64,000 bases of DNA from WSXY01 sp038325105 (GTDB lineage Bacteria; Actinomycetota; Coriobacteriia; Anaerosomatales; Anaerosomataceae), in contig JBBQIR010000002.1 of NCBI GenBank assembly GCA_038325105.1, forward strand, positions 8,035-72,034, given 5' to 3'. Shown piece after piece: positions 51,035-60,108 of this stretch. Numbering within the stretch: position 1 is the stretch's first letter; every line of letters starts with the position of its first letter. The position numbers and the translations under genes are program-made. Below the pieces are notes generated by a model. It worked only from the letters and a program-made list of their open reading frames with translations. It did no database searches and was not told the DNA's origin.

Positions 51035-52726
51035 ATGCTCGGTGCTACGTCGCTCACACATGGCGAATTCGTCGCCGTCGACATTGAGACCACTGGTTGC
51101 CGCCCCGGTAACAGCGGCATCATTGAAATCGGTGCGGTCCTCGTTAAGGCCGGCGTGATCACCGATCACTTCCAAACCCTCGTGCGTTCCGACGAACCCA
51201 TTCCACCGGCGATCCAGGCACTGACCGGCATCGACGACGGTATGGTCGCCAACGCGCCCGGTGTCGAAGAGGTCATGCACGGATTGCGGGACTTCGTGGG
51301 CGATGCCGTGCTCGTGGCCCACAACCACCGGTTCGACATGGGGTTTCTCGACTACGAGGCCGAGCGCGCGTGGGGCACCTCGTTCCCTCGACCTGTTCTC
51401 GACACGCTGACCCTCGCCCGTCGGCTTCACCCGGAACTCGATCGTCACAACCTCCGGGTACTGGCGTCGTACTACGGCGTCGATGCGATTCCGAACCACA
51501 GGGCGCCCGCCGACGCACTCGCGACAGCACAGATTCTCCAGCACATGCTGCTCGAACTCCTCGCTCAGGGGTTCGGCACGGCCGAAGATGTCGCTCGCTT
51601 CTGCGGTCAGGCCCGGCAGGGTGTGCTCGCAAGCAAGCTCGTTCTGGCGACGCATCTCCCCGACTCCTCGGGGGTGTACCTGTTCAGGGACGCAGACGGC
51701 CAGGTCATCTATATCGGGCGGGCGAAGAACCTGCGCATGCGGGTCCGAGGGTATTTCTACGGGCCGACGGAAGCCGGACATTCACACCCGGCCGGCGAAG
51801 CGTCGTCAGTACAGCATCTGGCCTGTGCGTCAGATCTTGACGCGCTTCTCATCGAGAGCCGACTCGTGGCGCGCTACCAGCCCCGGTTCAACAAGGATCA
51901 GCAGCGCGGTCGGTCGCTCGCGTACATTCGCGTGGACGTCGCGTCGCGCTTCCCGTCGTTCCGGGTGGTCAAGCGCCGCCCCAAGACAGGTCTCCTCATC
52001 GGGCCGCTCACCAACGTGTGGGCCGCCGAGACACTCACAAGCACGCTCCAGCAGCGCTACGGTCTCAGACGATGCACGCGCCGACTTGGTGGGGAACCGT
52101 GTGCGTGTGCCGAACGCGACGCGGCTGCGTGCCCCCGCCCATGCCTCGGAGCGATATCACCGGAGGAGTACCGGCGTCGCGTCGATGCCGCTCTCGGTGT
52201 GTTCGATGGTGGTGCATTGCGCTTCCGCGCTTCTCTCCAGGCGCTCCGTGAACGCGCTGCCTCGGATCTTCACTACGAGGAAGCCATCTTGCACCGGGAC
52301 GCTATTCGGGCGCTCGATCGCACGATATCGGGACTTCAGGTCGTGCGCGGCGCTGTTGCGGAGCCCGGGCTGGCCATCGTCGAGGGCCACAACGAGGCCA
52401 TCGTCATCCACCTCGTCCGACACGGGCGCCTCGGCCGGACACTGCGTTTCTCGCGCGATCAGGTTGGCAGCGGCGCTGTCGACGACGTCTTGCGCCGAGC
52501 CGTCGCGCGCGTCTGCTCGGAGGAACGCATGGCCGAGGACGCCTTCGACATATCGCCGCGACATCTCCGGGATATCTTTGTCATCGACACGTACCGCAGA
52601 CAACACATGCCCTCGGAGGTCCTCTACGCTGGGGATGCGAAGCAGTTCGCTTCGCACATTGCCTCGCTCATTCGGCGCCGGACCCGGGTCCCAAAGAAGC
52701 TGCACGCAGTTCCCTCAGCCGACTGA
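51035..52726 (+). CDS. DnaQ-like DEDD exonuclease fused to a UvrC-type GIY-YIG region
   Basis: A 563-residue fusion. Residues 1-170 are a DnaQ/DEDDh exonuclease: DIETTG at 16-21, HNHRFDMGFLDYE, and NHRAPADALAT. From about 200 the protein resembles the UvrC N-terminal half: GIY-YIG nuclease (GVYLFRDADGQVIYIGRAKNLR), cysteines (CACAERDAAACPRPC) and a UvrBC-type helical region, but lacks the UvrC C-terminal RNase H-like and HhH domains. This architecture occurs in Actinobacteria. ATG at 51035 chosen; a TTG at 51026 is an alternative. Its end overlaps nfo by 59 nt. Confidence 0.88.
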   Translation: MLGATSLTHGEFVAVDIETTGCRPGNSGIIEIGAVLVKAGVITDHFQTLVRSDEPIPPAIQALTGIDDGMVANAPGVEEVMHGLRDFVGDAVLVAHNHRFDMGFLDYEAERAWGTSFPRPVLDTLTLARRLHPELDRHNLRVLASYYGVDAIPNHRAPADALATAQILQHMLLELLAQGFGTAEDVARFCGQARQGVLASKLVLATHLPDSSGVYLFRDADGQVIYIGRAKNLRMRVRGYFYGPTEAGHSHPAGEASSVQHLACASDLDALLIESRLVARYQPRFNKDQQRGRSLAYIRVDVASRFPSFRVVKRRPKTGLLIGPLTNVWAAETLTSTLQQRYGLRRCTRRLGGEPCACAERDAAACPRPCLGAISPEEYRRRVDAALGVFDGGALRFRASLQALRERAASDLHYEEAILHRDAIRALDRTISGLQVVRGAVAEPGLAIVEGHNEAIVIHLVRHGRLGRTLRFSRDQVGSGAVDDVLRRAVARVCSEERMAEDAFDISPRHLRDIFVIDTYRRQHMPSEVLYAGDAKQFASHIASLIRRRTRVPKKLHAVPSAD

Positions 52727-53540
52727 CGCTCACCACGTCCTTCTCCGGAATCTCACCCGACATCTCTACGATTGCGGCCGCTTCCGAGAGGCGCGTGTCG
52801 GCGAACATCCTGGCGAATCCGTCCGTGCCGATCGTCCCCTCACCCACCCACGCGTGGCGGTCACGGTGGGCGCCGGCTTCAAAGGTGGAATCGTTCGCGT
52901 GCACGACTCGGATGCGCCCCGGACCGCAGCATGACTCAAGCCCGCCGACGAAACCGTTCCAGCCAGTTTCATCCGAGAGGTCCCAGCCCGCCGCATGGGC
53001 GTGGCAGGTATCGAGGCACACGTCGAGCCGCTCCCGCCAGTCGCTATCGAGGAGCCCAAGGACTGCGCCGATCTCCTCGGGACCGTTGCCGAACGTGGTG
53101 CCGGCACCGGCGGTGTTCTCAAGCAGCAGCACGCCCGAAGGGGCGACCGCCAACGCCCGCTCAATGCCGTCCGCGATACGACGCGCCCCGAGTGCCCTAT
53201 CCCCGGTGCGGTTCGTCCCCATGTGGGTGACCGTCGCGTCGGCGCCGAGGAGGGCTGCGCGGTCGAGTTCATCGGCGAGTGCCCGCCAGGAGCGCTCCCA
53301 GAGCGCGTCGTCCTCCGAGCCAAGGTTGATGAGGTACGCGGTGTGCGTACATACGAAGCCGATCGACGAGGCAGCGCGCCGTTTCCCAAACGCGCGGGCG
53401 ACCTCCGGGACGATGCTCCTCGAGCGCCACTGGCGGGGCGACTTCGCGAAGACCTGGATTGCCTCGCACCCGACACTTTCGGCGTAGTCGATCGAGGCGG
53501 GAAAGCCGTCACCGACGCCAACGTGTGCACCAATGAGCAC
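52668..53540 (-). CDS. nfo: Endonuclease IV (AP endonuclease, Nfo)
   Basis: A 290-residue TIM-barrel AP endonuclease. Zinc ligands are placed in CTHTAYLINLGS, VTHMGTN, LLLENTAG, CLDTCHAHAAGWDL, VVHANDS and HAWVGEGTIG, close to family positions. It cuts at abasic sites in base-excision repair. Start: GTG at 53540 five bases after AAAAGGAG. Convergent with, and overlapping, the DnaQ-GIY-YIG gene; divergent from dinB. Confidence 0.93.
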   Translation of the reverse strand: MLIGAHVGVGDGFPASIDYAESVGCEAIQVFAKSPRQWRSRSIVPEVARAFGKRRAASSIGFVCTHTAYLINLGSEDDALWERSWRALADELDRAALLGADATVTHMGTNRTGDRALGARRIADGIERALAVAPSGVLLLENTAGAGTTFGNGPEEIGAVLGLLDSDWRERLDVCLDTCHAHAAGWDLSDETGWNGFVGGLESCCGPGRIRVVHANDSTFEAGAHRDRHAWVGEGTIGTDGFARMFADTRLSEAAAIVEMSGEIPEKDVVSVSRLRELRAASLGPGSGAE

Positions 53541-53566
53541 GGGGACTCCTTTTGACTGGGGCGTCC

Positions 53567-53575
53567 AGTTTACCA
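53567..53575 (-). promoter_or_regulatory. Putative extended -10 for nfo
   Basis: TGGTAAACT on the minus strand (TAAACT at 53567-53572), about 27 nt before the nfo start codon. No -35 match. Confidence 0.35.
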
Positions 53576-53642
53576 AGAGAGAAGCCCGTGGGCGCGTCCC
53601 CCGGTCGTACGGGTTTCGGGTGTCGCACGAGGGAACTACACT

Positions 53643-54875
53643 GTGGGCATGATTGATTCGATCGACAGACCATGGAACGGACGCGCCGTGGCCCACATGG
53701 ACATGGACGCGTTCTTCGCTGCGGTCGAACAGCTCGATCACCCCGAGCTCAGGGGCAAGCCGGTAATTGTGGGCGGAGACCCGACGAAGCGCGGCGTGGT
53801 GTCCACGTGCTCGTACGAGGCACGCCGATTCGGTGTCCGCTCGGCGATGCCGTCGGCGCAGGCGCAACGGCTGTGTCCGGATGCCGTATGGGTGACCTCG
53901 CACTTCGGCCGCTACGGCGATATGTCGCGGGCTGTTCGCGCGATTCTGGAGACGTATACGCCGCACGTAGAGCCGACCTCGATAGACGAGGCGTACCTCG
54001 ATATCACGCCAGGTGCGACCGGCGAGCATCCGCTCTCGATCGCACGTCGTATACAGGCCGAGGTCGATACGCTCGGACTATCGTGCTCCATCGGCTTGGG
54101 ATCATGTAAGACGATCGCGAAGATCGCATCCGACCACCAGAAACCGCATGGGATCACCGTGGTGTGGCCCGGCGAGGAAGCGGAGTTCCTGGCGCCGCTT
54201 CCGGTGAGGGTGCTGCCGGGCGTCGGGGCTCGTACGGCAACGCAGCTCGCGCGTGTCGGTATCCGGCGACTTGGCGAGCTTGCCGCGCTCGACGATGCGA
54301 CCGCCCGCGACTTCCTCGGCAGATACGGGCCCGACCTCACGGCGCGTGCACGGGGAATCGACTCGCGCCCGGTGCACTACGAGCGCGACCCGAAGTCGGT
54401 CTCCAACGAGCACACGTTCGAGACCGACGTCCGCGAACGGGCCGAAGTGGAGCGGGCGCTCTCGGGGCTCGTGTCACACGTGGCGGAGCGTCTCCGCAGA
54501 AGCGGCCTCGCTGCGCGCACGTTCACCGTGAAGCTGCGGTATGCGGACTTCACCACGCCGACTATTCGGCGGACCGTGGATGTCGCCACCGACCTTCCCG
54601 AGGAGATGCTGCCCGTCGCGATCGAGCTGCTGCGGCAGTCCTGGTCACCGGGCGCTGGACTGCGTCTCATCGGCTTCGGGACGAGCGGCTTCGAGGAGAC
54701 TGCCGTGCAGCTCGGGCTGTTCGGCGACGACGCCGGGGCCGATGAGCGGCCACGGCGCAAAGCCCTTGCCGAGGGAGTCGACGCGGTCAAAGCGCGCTTC
54801 GGCGACGGTGCGATCAGTCGCGGCATCGATGCGCGTCACGAGGGTCCCGCCGGTCCCGACACCAAGCCGCTTTAG
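53643..54875 (+). CDS. dinB: DNA polymerase IV (Y family)
   Basis: A 410-residue translesion polymerase. Catalytic acids: Asp20 (HMDMDAFFA) and Asp115/Glu116 (SIDEAYLD). HhH region LPGVGARTATQLARVG, little-finger domain to about 355, and a beta-clamp-binding QLGLF at about 362. Start: GTG at 53643 with GAGGG nine bases upstream; an ATG two codons later follows TACACT by six bases and could be leaderless. The stop overlaps the stop of the convergent dnaE2-like gene. Confidence 0.93.
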   Translation: MGMIDSIDRPWNGRAVAHMDMDAFFAAVEQLDHPELRGKPVIVGGDPTKRGVVSTCSYEARRFGVRSAMPSAQAQRLCPDAVWVTSHFGRYGDMSRAVRAILETYTPHVEPTSIDEAYLDITPGATGEHPLSIARRIQAEVDTLGLSCSIGLGSCKTIAKIASDHQKPHGITVVWPGEEAEFLAPLPVRVLPGVGARTATQLARVGIRRLGELAALDDATARDFLGRYGPDLTARARGIDSRPVHYERDPKSVSNEHTFETDVRERAEVERALSGLVSHVAERLRRSGLAARTFTVKLRYADFTTPTIRRTVDVATDLPEEMLPVAIELLRQSWSPGAGLRLIGFGTSGFEETAVQLGLFGDDAGADERPRRKALAEGVDAVKARFGDGAISRGIDARHEGPAGPDTKPL

Positions 54876-57800
54876 TCGCTCGCTCCGGTCTTCGTAGCCG
54901 CCATCGCCGCCGCTTCAGCTGCCGCCCACGACTCCTCTTCGGGCGCTCCCGCTCCACCAAGCGACGGTCCCATCGGCCCGCTCGGCACGCCGCGCCGCAT
55001 GCGCACCGGTGCGCCCGCGGTCGTGCGTACGATGTAGGGCTCGATGCGGTCGGCGACGATCGCGATGCCTCGCTCGTGGTTGTTCTGGAGCACGCCGTCG
55101 ATGAGGTACGCGCGGTGTTTCACGATCGTCTCCCCAGCCCGGTTGAGCGCGTCTTCAAACACGACGACGTCGAGGAGCCCCGTCGGGTCTTCCAGCGTGA
55201 GAAAGCACGTGCGCTTACCCGAGCGCGTCCTCGGCGTCTGCGCGCGCTCGCGAACACCCGCTACCCGCACGCGGGTGCGGTCCTCAAGACGCGGCAAGTC
55301 GCGCGCCCACGTGACGCCCCGGCGCTCAAGGTCCGCGCGCGCCAGCGCGAGCGGGTGGCACTCAAGCGAGAGCCCCACGATCTCAAGCTCGGCCGAGAGA
55401 CGCCGCGCGCGAGACCAGCCCGAGACGTGCGTCGGGTCCTCGGGCTCGCGCGCTTTCGCGGGTGCAAGCACGAGCACGTCGTCGCCGGCCACACCTTCCC
55501 GGGCGATGACGGCTTTCATCTCCGGCAGCAACGCGAGAAGTTCATCGCGGGTTGGCGGACGTCCGGCGTCTGTGCTGCCGAGTCCGTCAAGCGCACCGAC
55601 GCGGATGAGACTCTCGGCGGCGGGTGCCTCGGCACGCGTTCGGCGCAGAAAGTCGGCGAGGTCGCGGAAGGGCCGCACCGCCCGCTCGCGCATGATGGTC
55701 TCAGGGAGACGCTTCGTCATCTCGTGGACGTCGCGGAACCCCACGCGGATCGAACGGCCATCATCTTCGACGGTGTAGAGGCCGTCCGACGCGTTCACGT
55801 GCGGTGGCAGGATGCCGATACCGTGACGCCGCGCGTCGTTGACCACAAGGCGTGGTGTGTAGAAACCCATCGGCTCGTTGTTGAGGAGCGAGGCGGCGAA
55901 CTCGGCCGGGTAGTAGCGCTTGAGCCACGCGCTCGCGTACGAGACGACCGCGAAGCACGCCGCGTGCGCCTTGCAGAACCCGTACGCCGCGAAGCCCTCG
56001 AGTTGCCGGAACGCCTCCTCGGCAGCGGCGCGTGGCACGCCGAGGTCGACCGCGCGCGTCACGAAATGACTGTGGATCTTCTCCATCTCCTCGCGGGAGC
56101 GCCCCTTGGTCATCGCGCGGCGGAGGCTGTCGGCCTCGGCAAGCGAGAAACCGGCGATCGCCTGCGCCACGCGGAGCACCTGCTCCTGGTACAAGATGAC
56201 GCCGTAGCTGTCGCGCAGGATCTCGCCCATAGCGGGATGCGGCACGGTCACCGGCTCGATGCCGTGGCGACGGCGGATGAACGGCGTGATCATCTCGGCT
56301 TCAAGCGGGCCGGGGCGGAAGAGCGAGATTGCGGCGATGATGTCCTCGAAGGTACGCTCCTTGAGGCGCATCGCAAGGTTGCGCTGGCCGCTCGATTCCA
56401 GCTGGAACATCCCGACCGTATCCGCCGAAGCGATAAGTTCGTAGACTGCCGGGTCGTCCGGTGTGAGTTCGAACGGCTCCGGCACCACGTCAGCGCCTAC
56501 GCGTGCACGGGCGAGATCGACCGTGTCGCTGATCGCCGAGTGCATCCTGAGGCCTAAGATGTCCATCTTCACGAGGCCGAGCATCTCGATGTCGTCTTTG
56601 TCGTACTGCGAGACGACGACGCCCTTGGCCGCCCACTGGAGCGGCATCCAGCTGGCGATCGGTTCGCGTGTGATGATGAATCCGCCGAGGTGCGTCCCCA
56701 GGTGCATCGGGCAACCGGAGAGCTCCTCGGCAAGTTCGGTGAGCAGGCCGTAACGCTCGCGATCCTTGAGCGGGTGACTCGCGCACTCAGGGTACGTGCC
56801 GAGCACCTCGCGCAGGCGATGCGCGCTCACCCACGGCAGGTGGCGCGAGAGCGAGTTCACCTCGTCGATCGGCAGGTCGAATGCGCGCGCAACCGTGCGC
56901 ACGGCGCCGCGGGCGGTCATCGTCTGGACGGTGGCGACCATGGCCACATGCTCGTTGCCGAAGCGCTTGTAGATGTACTCGATCACTTCATCGCGACGGC
57001 GCGAATCGAAGTCCACGTCGATATCGGGCATCTGGCGCCGCTCCGGGTTGAGAAAGCGCTCGAAGAGGAGATCATGCCGAATAGGATCGGCGTCCGTGAT
57101 GCCGAGGAGGTACGTCACGATGCTGTCGCCGGCGCTCCCCCGTCCCGAGTAACGAATGCCGCGCGAGCGTGCGAAGTCCACGATGTCCTTCACCACGAGG
57201 AAGTACTCCGAGAACCCGAGGTCCTGAATGACCGAGAGCTCGTGCTGGAGGCGCGCGACCGATGTCGGCGTCACCGGCCGGTAGCGGCGCTCGAGCCCCT
57301 GCCACGCAGCCTTCGCGAGCGTGGAGTATGGTGTCTCTCCCGCTACGACTTCGGCTCCCGGGAAGTGGAACGCGCCAAGGCCGAGGTCCAGAGTGCATCG
57401 CTCCGCAATCTCGAGCGTGGCGTTGCACGCCTGCGGGATGTCAGCGAACAGACGCCGCATCTCACCGGCAGATTTCAGCCAGAGTTCGGCGTTCTGGCGC
57501 CCGTACGGTCCCGGCAACCCGCCGCCCGCCCCGGCGGCGGCGAGCACGTCGTGCAGCCGGAACTCGCGACGCTCCACGTAGTGGACGTTGTTGGTCGCCA
57601 CGACCGGGAGATGCAACCGCTCGGCAAGCGCAGCAAGACCGCTCACGTACCGCGGGCTGTCCGGCGTGAGTGTGTGCATGAGTTCCACGTAGAAGTCGCC
57701 GGGCGCAAACACCCGATAGAGACGCTTGAGAACCTCCTCGGCACGCCAGCCGAGACCGGCGAGCACGGCTGCGCCCGCCTCTCCGTTCGGACAACCCGAG

Positions 57801-58255
57801 AGCCCAATGAGACCTTCGGAGTGGCGCGCGAGATCCGCGAGTGACACGACCGACGGCTCATCGGCACTGCGCACGTGTGCGCGCGAAAGCAGCCCGCAGA
57901 GGTTGCGGTAGCCGACCATGTCTTTCACGAGCAGCGTGAGGTGAAAGCCGCGTCCCGCCGCGCGCCCGAAACCGACCAGCGCCGGGAGATGCAGCCGCTC
58001 CTCGGGCGGCAGATCGCCTTCCTCACCCGGGAGCCCGGCGGTCTCGAGAACGACCTCGGCACCGAGGATCGGACGGATGCCCGCATTGAGCGCTTTACGG
58101 TAGAAGCGGAGCGCCCCGTAGAGCCCCTGGTGGTCGGTCAGCGCAAGCGCCGGCATGCCAAACTCGACCGCGCGGGCGATGAGCGCATCGATATCCGCCG
58201 CTCCGTCCATGAAGCTGAACCGTGAATGCACGTGTAAGTGCACGAAACCGCTCAT
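54872..58255 (-). CDS. DnaE2/ImuC-like error-prone DNA polymerase III alpha subunit
   Basis: A 1127-residue C-family polymerase: PHP domain (HLHVHSRFSFMDGA at about 6-19), palm with PDIDVDFDSRR (catalytic Asp triad) in the middle, helix-hairpin-helix, and a C-terminal OB fold (FLTLEDPTGLLDVVVFE). Sequence trends (YSGRGSAGDS, QYDKDDIEMLGLVKMDILGL) and its length match DnaE2 rather than the replicative DnaE1. Start: ATG at 58255, eight bases after the DUF6504-like stop. The operon has a LexA box. No imuA/imuB is in the window; Pol IV lies head-on at the 3' end. Confidence 0.88.
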   Translation of the reverse strand: MSGFVHLHVHSRFSFMDGAADIDALIARAVEFGMPALALTDHQGLYGALRFYRKALNAGIRPILGAEVVLETAGLPGEEGDLPPEERLHLPALVGFGRAAGRGFHLTLLVKDMVGYRNLCGLLSRAHVRSADEPSVVSLADLARHSEGLIGLSGCPNGEAGAAVLAGLGWRAEEVLKRLYRVFAPGDFYVELMHTLTPDSPRYVSGLAALAERLHLPVVATNNVHYVERREFRLHDVLAAAGAGGGLPGPYGRQNAELWLKSAGEMRRLFADIPQACNATLEIAERCTLDLGLGAFHFPGAEVVAGETPYSTLAKAAWQGLERRYRPVTPTSVARLQHELSVIQDLGFSEYFLVVKDIVDFARSRGIRYSGRGSAGDSIVTYLLGITDADPIRHDLLFERFLNPERRQMPDIDVDFDSRRRDEVIEYIYKRFGNEHVAMVATVQTMTARGAVRTVARAFDLPIDEVNSLSRHLPWVSAHRLREVLGTYPECASHPLKDRERYGLLTELAEELSGCPMHLGTHLGGFIITREPIASWMPLQWAAKGVVVSQYDKDDIEMLGLVKMDILGLRMHSAISDTVDLARARVGADVVPEPFELTPDDPAVYELIASADTVGMFQLESSGQRNLAMRLKERTFEDIIAAISLFRPGPLEAEMITPFIRRRHGIEPVTVPHPAMGEILRDSYGVILYQEQVLRVAQAIAGFSLAEADSLRRAMTKGRSREEMEKIHSHFVTRAVDLGVPRAAAEEAFRQLEGFAAYGFCKAHAACFAVVSYASAWLKRYYPAEFAASLLNNEPMGFYTPRLVVNDARRHGIGILPPHVNASDGLYTVEDDGRSIRVGFRDVHEMTKRLPETIMRERAVRPFRDLADFLRRTRAEAPAAESLIRVGALDGLGSTDAGRPPTRDELLALLPEMKAVIAREGVAGDDVLVLAPAKAREPEDPTHVSGWSRARRLSAELEIVGLSLECHPLALARADLERRGVTWARDLPRLEDRTRVRVAGVRERAQTPRTRSGKRTCFLTLEDPTGLLDVVVFEDALNRAGETIVKHRAYLIDGVLQNNHERGIAIVADRIEPYIVRTTAGAPVRMRRGVPSGPMGPSLGGAGAPEEESWAAAEAAAMAATKTGASD

Positions 58256-58263
58256 GACGGCCG

Positions 58264-58683
58264 CTAATCCACAATGCCGACGAGGAGCCACTTGTCGGTG
58301 AGACGGTCGTATGCGAGGTCGTAGAGGCCGCCACGGGCAAGCACCCTGAAGCACCGCCGGCTGAGCCGCGCCCGGGGATCCCACCACGCGCGCTCGAGCG
58401 CCCATGTTTGTACGAGCGCATCGACGCTATATCGTTTTCCGTGCATGCGAAACGACGCCGGCGTACGCCGGGTGCCGTCCCAAACGACTTCCACCTCCTC
58501 CTCACGTCGCTTGCCGCCATGACCCGAAGACCCCGACGCTACCTGCGAGCCGCGAACGATCCACGGGCTGCGGAGCAACTCGACGATGACCGGTCGCCTC
58601 GTGTCTCTGCCACTGAACAGATCGAGCGGCGTGCCGGTCTTGTTCGCGGGATCGAACGCCTTGATGACGCTGTTGCGGCCCAT
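58264..58683 (-). CDS. DUF6504-like protein, partner of the DnaE2-like polymerase
   Basis: A 139-residue basic protein. The C-terminal part (VWDGTRRTPASFRMHGKRY ... RCFRVLARGGLYDLAYDRL ... KWLL) resembles DUF6504, a small domain found beside actinobacterial Y-family and DnaE2 polymerases, but the assignment is by eye. The N-terminus is a short low-complexity segment. First gene of the SOS-box operon; ATG at 58683. Confidence 0.6.
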   Translation of the reverse strand: MGRNSVIKAFDPANKTGTPLDLFSGRDTRRPVIVELLRSPWIVRGSQVASGSSGHGGKRREEEVEVVWDGTRRTPASFRMHGKRYSVDALVQTWALERAWWDPRARLSRRCFRVLARGGLYDLAYDRLTDKWLLVGIVD

Positions 58684-58708
58684 GGGAGACTCTCTTCTGA
58701 GGGAAGGA

Positions 58709-58747
58709 GCCGGGCGTGGAAGGAGTTCTCAGGGGTCCACGCCCGGC
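58709..58747 (-). promoter_or_regulatory. 5'-leader hairpin of the SOS operon
   Basis: Perfect 12-bp inverted repeat GCCGGGCGTGGA/TCCACGCCCGGC with a 15-nt loop. The predicted transcription start (58746-58747) falls on its first bases, so the mRNA would begin with this stem-loop, a structure that usually protects from 5'-end decay. Confidence 0.6.
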
Positions 58748-58752
58748 ACGTC

Positions 58753-58781
58753 CAGTATATCGAACGTATGTTCGGTATACA
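58753..58781 (-). promoter_or_regulatory. SOS promoter with LexA box in the spacer
   Basis: On the minus strand TTGTAT (58776-58781), a 17-bp spacer and TATACT (58753-58758). The spacer holds CGAACATACGTTCG (58760-58773), matching the Gram-positive LexA/DinR box CGAACN4GTTCG exactly. Bound LexA would block RNA polymerase. It drives the DUF6504-like and DnaE2-like genes. Confidence 0.88.
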
Positions 58782-58838
58782 AGGCGCGTCTGACAGGAAA
58801 AGTGATAAGGCGCACGAGACGTGCGCGGGCGAAACGGC

Positions 58839-60041
58839 TTAGCGCACGCCCCAGGCGGCAAGCTGGTGATACCGCTTCCGCTTCACTGCCTCGGGCACCT
58901 GGTCCGGCAACCGCGACGCGGGCGTTCCGGGACGGGTCTCGTAGCAGTAGAGTTTCACGGCATCAAAGAGCGCCTCGTCCAGAAGTTGCACCGTGAGTGC
59001 GACGTCTTCATCCGTCTCGCCGGGGAAGCCGACGAGGATGTGCGTCTTAAGGCTCACACCGGGAAGTCTCCGCCGAAGCTCACTCACGACCTGGCGTATG
59101 TCCGCCGAACGGTAATGCCGTCCCATCAGCCTCAGAATGCGGTCGCTTCCCGATTGCACGGGAATCCGGATATCGCCCAGATGGCGGCGGTTGCGCTCAA
59201 GCAGCGACATGAGATCCTCGCCGTACTCGACGAACCACTGGATGTTGCAGTCATTGAGAATCAACTTGAAATCGCACTCAATGGCGAAAATCGCTTCGAG
59301 CAACTCCACGAGGTTCGTACCGATATCGACCCCGTAACTCCCCACGTCTTCAGCGATCAGGACGAACCGGCGGTACCCTCCGGCAAGTCCCTTCCTGAAC
59401 GACGCCACCACATCGTCGATCGAGTCGCTCACCAGCGGGCCTGTACCGACCCGGATAGCGCAGTACGTGCAGTGCCCGTTGCACCCGCGCGCAATCATGA
59501 CGCTGTACACGTTGCTCGGGAACACGTCCCACGACTTGCGCAGGCTGATCAGCTTCCGGTAGACGTACGTGAACGCCGACCGGACGAAGCTGCGTGTCGG
59601 ACTGAACTCATCGCGGAGCCGGGCAAGTGAGAACCCGTCACCCTTGAGGTCACGAACATCGGGAATCGTTCCGCCGAGCGGAACGGATGAGAAAGGCACT
59701 GTGGCCGAGATGAGATCGTCGAGCCGATCGAGCTCATCGGGCAAGACGACCGTTGCGTCACCGAATTCCTCGAGCGCCGCAGGACTGATGCGGGTCAGGC
59801 AGCCGCTGATGACCAGCACGGCGCCCTGTTTGGCATGTCCCCTTGCTTCACGGATGGTCAGAAGCGAGCGATCCTCGGTCTGCTGGAAGCCACCGCACGT
59901 GATGACGACGATGATGTCGGCCCTGGCCGAGGAACGTGTGGCCCGCCAGCCGTTCGCCTCCAGGTAGCGGAAGACCCGGGCAGCATCCACGCTTCTTCGA
60001 GGGCAACCTTTGCGGCAACAGACGTAGAACCGTGACGTCAT
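58839..60041 (-). CDS. MiaB/RimO-type methylthiotransferase-like radical SAM protein lacking TRAM
   Basis: A 400-residue protein with the MTTase layout: N-terminal UPF0004 domain with three cysteines (Cys13 in RKGCPRR, Cys49 in VITCGG, Cys81 in SGCL) and a radical SAM core (RGCNGHCTYCAIR, Cys187/191/194). The C-terminal TRAM domain that binds RNA in MiaB is absent: the protein ends about 10 residues after the barrel. Substrate is therefore unclear; it may act on a protein or small molecule. ATG at 60041 after GGGGGCTACC. Confidence 0.8.
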   Translation of the reverse strand: MTSRFYVCCRKGCPRRSVDAARVFRYLEANGWRATRSSARADIIVVITCGGFQQTEDRSLLTIREARGHAKQGAVLVISGCLTRISPAALEEFGDATVVLPDELDRLDDLISATVPFSSVPLGGTIPDVRDLKGDGFSLARLRDEFSPTRSFVRSAFTYVYRKLISLRKSWDVFPSNVYSVMIARGCNGHCTYCAIRVGTGPLVSDSIDDVVASFRKGLAGGYRRFVLIAEDVGSYGVDIGTNLVELLEAIFAIECDFKLILNDCNIQWFVEYGEDLMSLLERNRRHLGDIRIPVQSGSDRILRLMGRHYRSADIRQVVSELRRRLPGVSLKTHILVGFPGETDEDVALTVQLLDEALFDAVKLYCYETRPGTPASRLPDQVPEAVKRKRYHQLAAWGVR

Positions 60042-60108
60042 ACGGTAGCCCCCGCCCCCCTGAATGCGACACTGACGCGACGAGCGTGTTTGCGAGAGTA
60101 TCCGGCGT

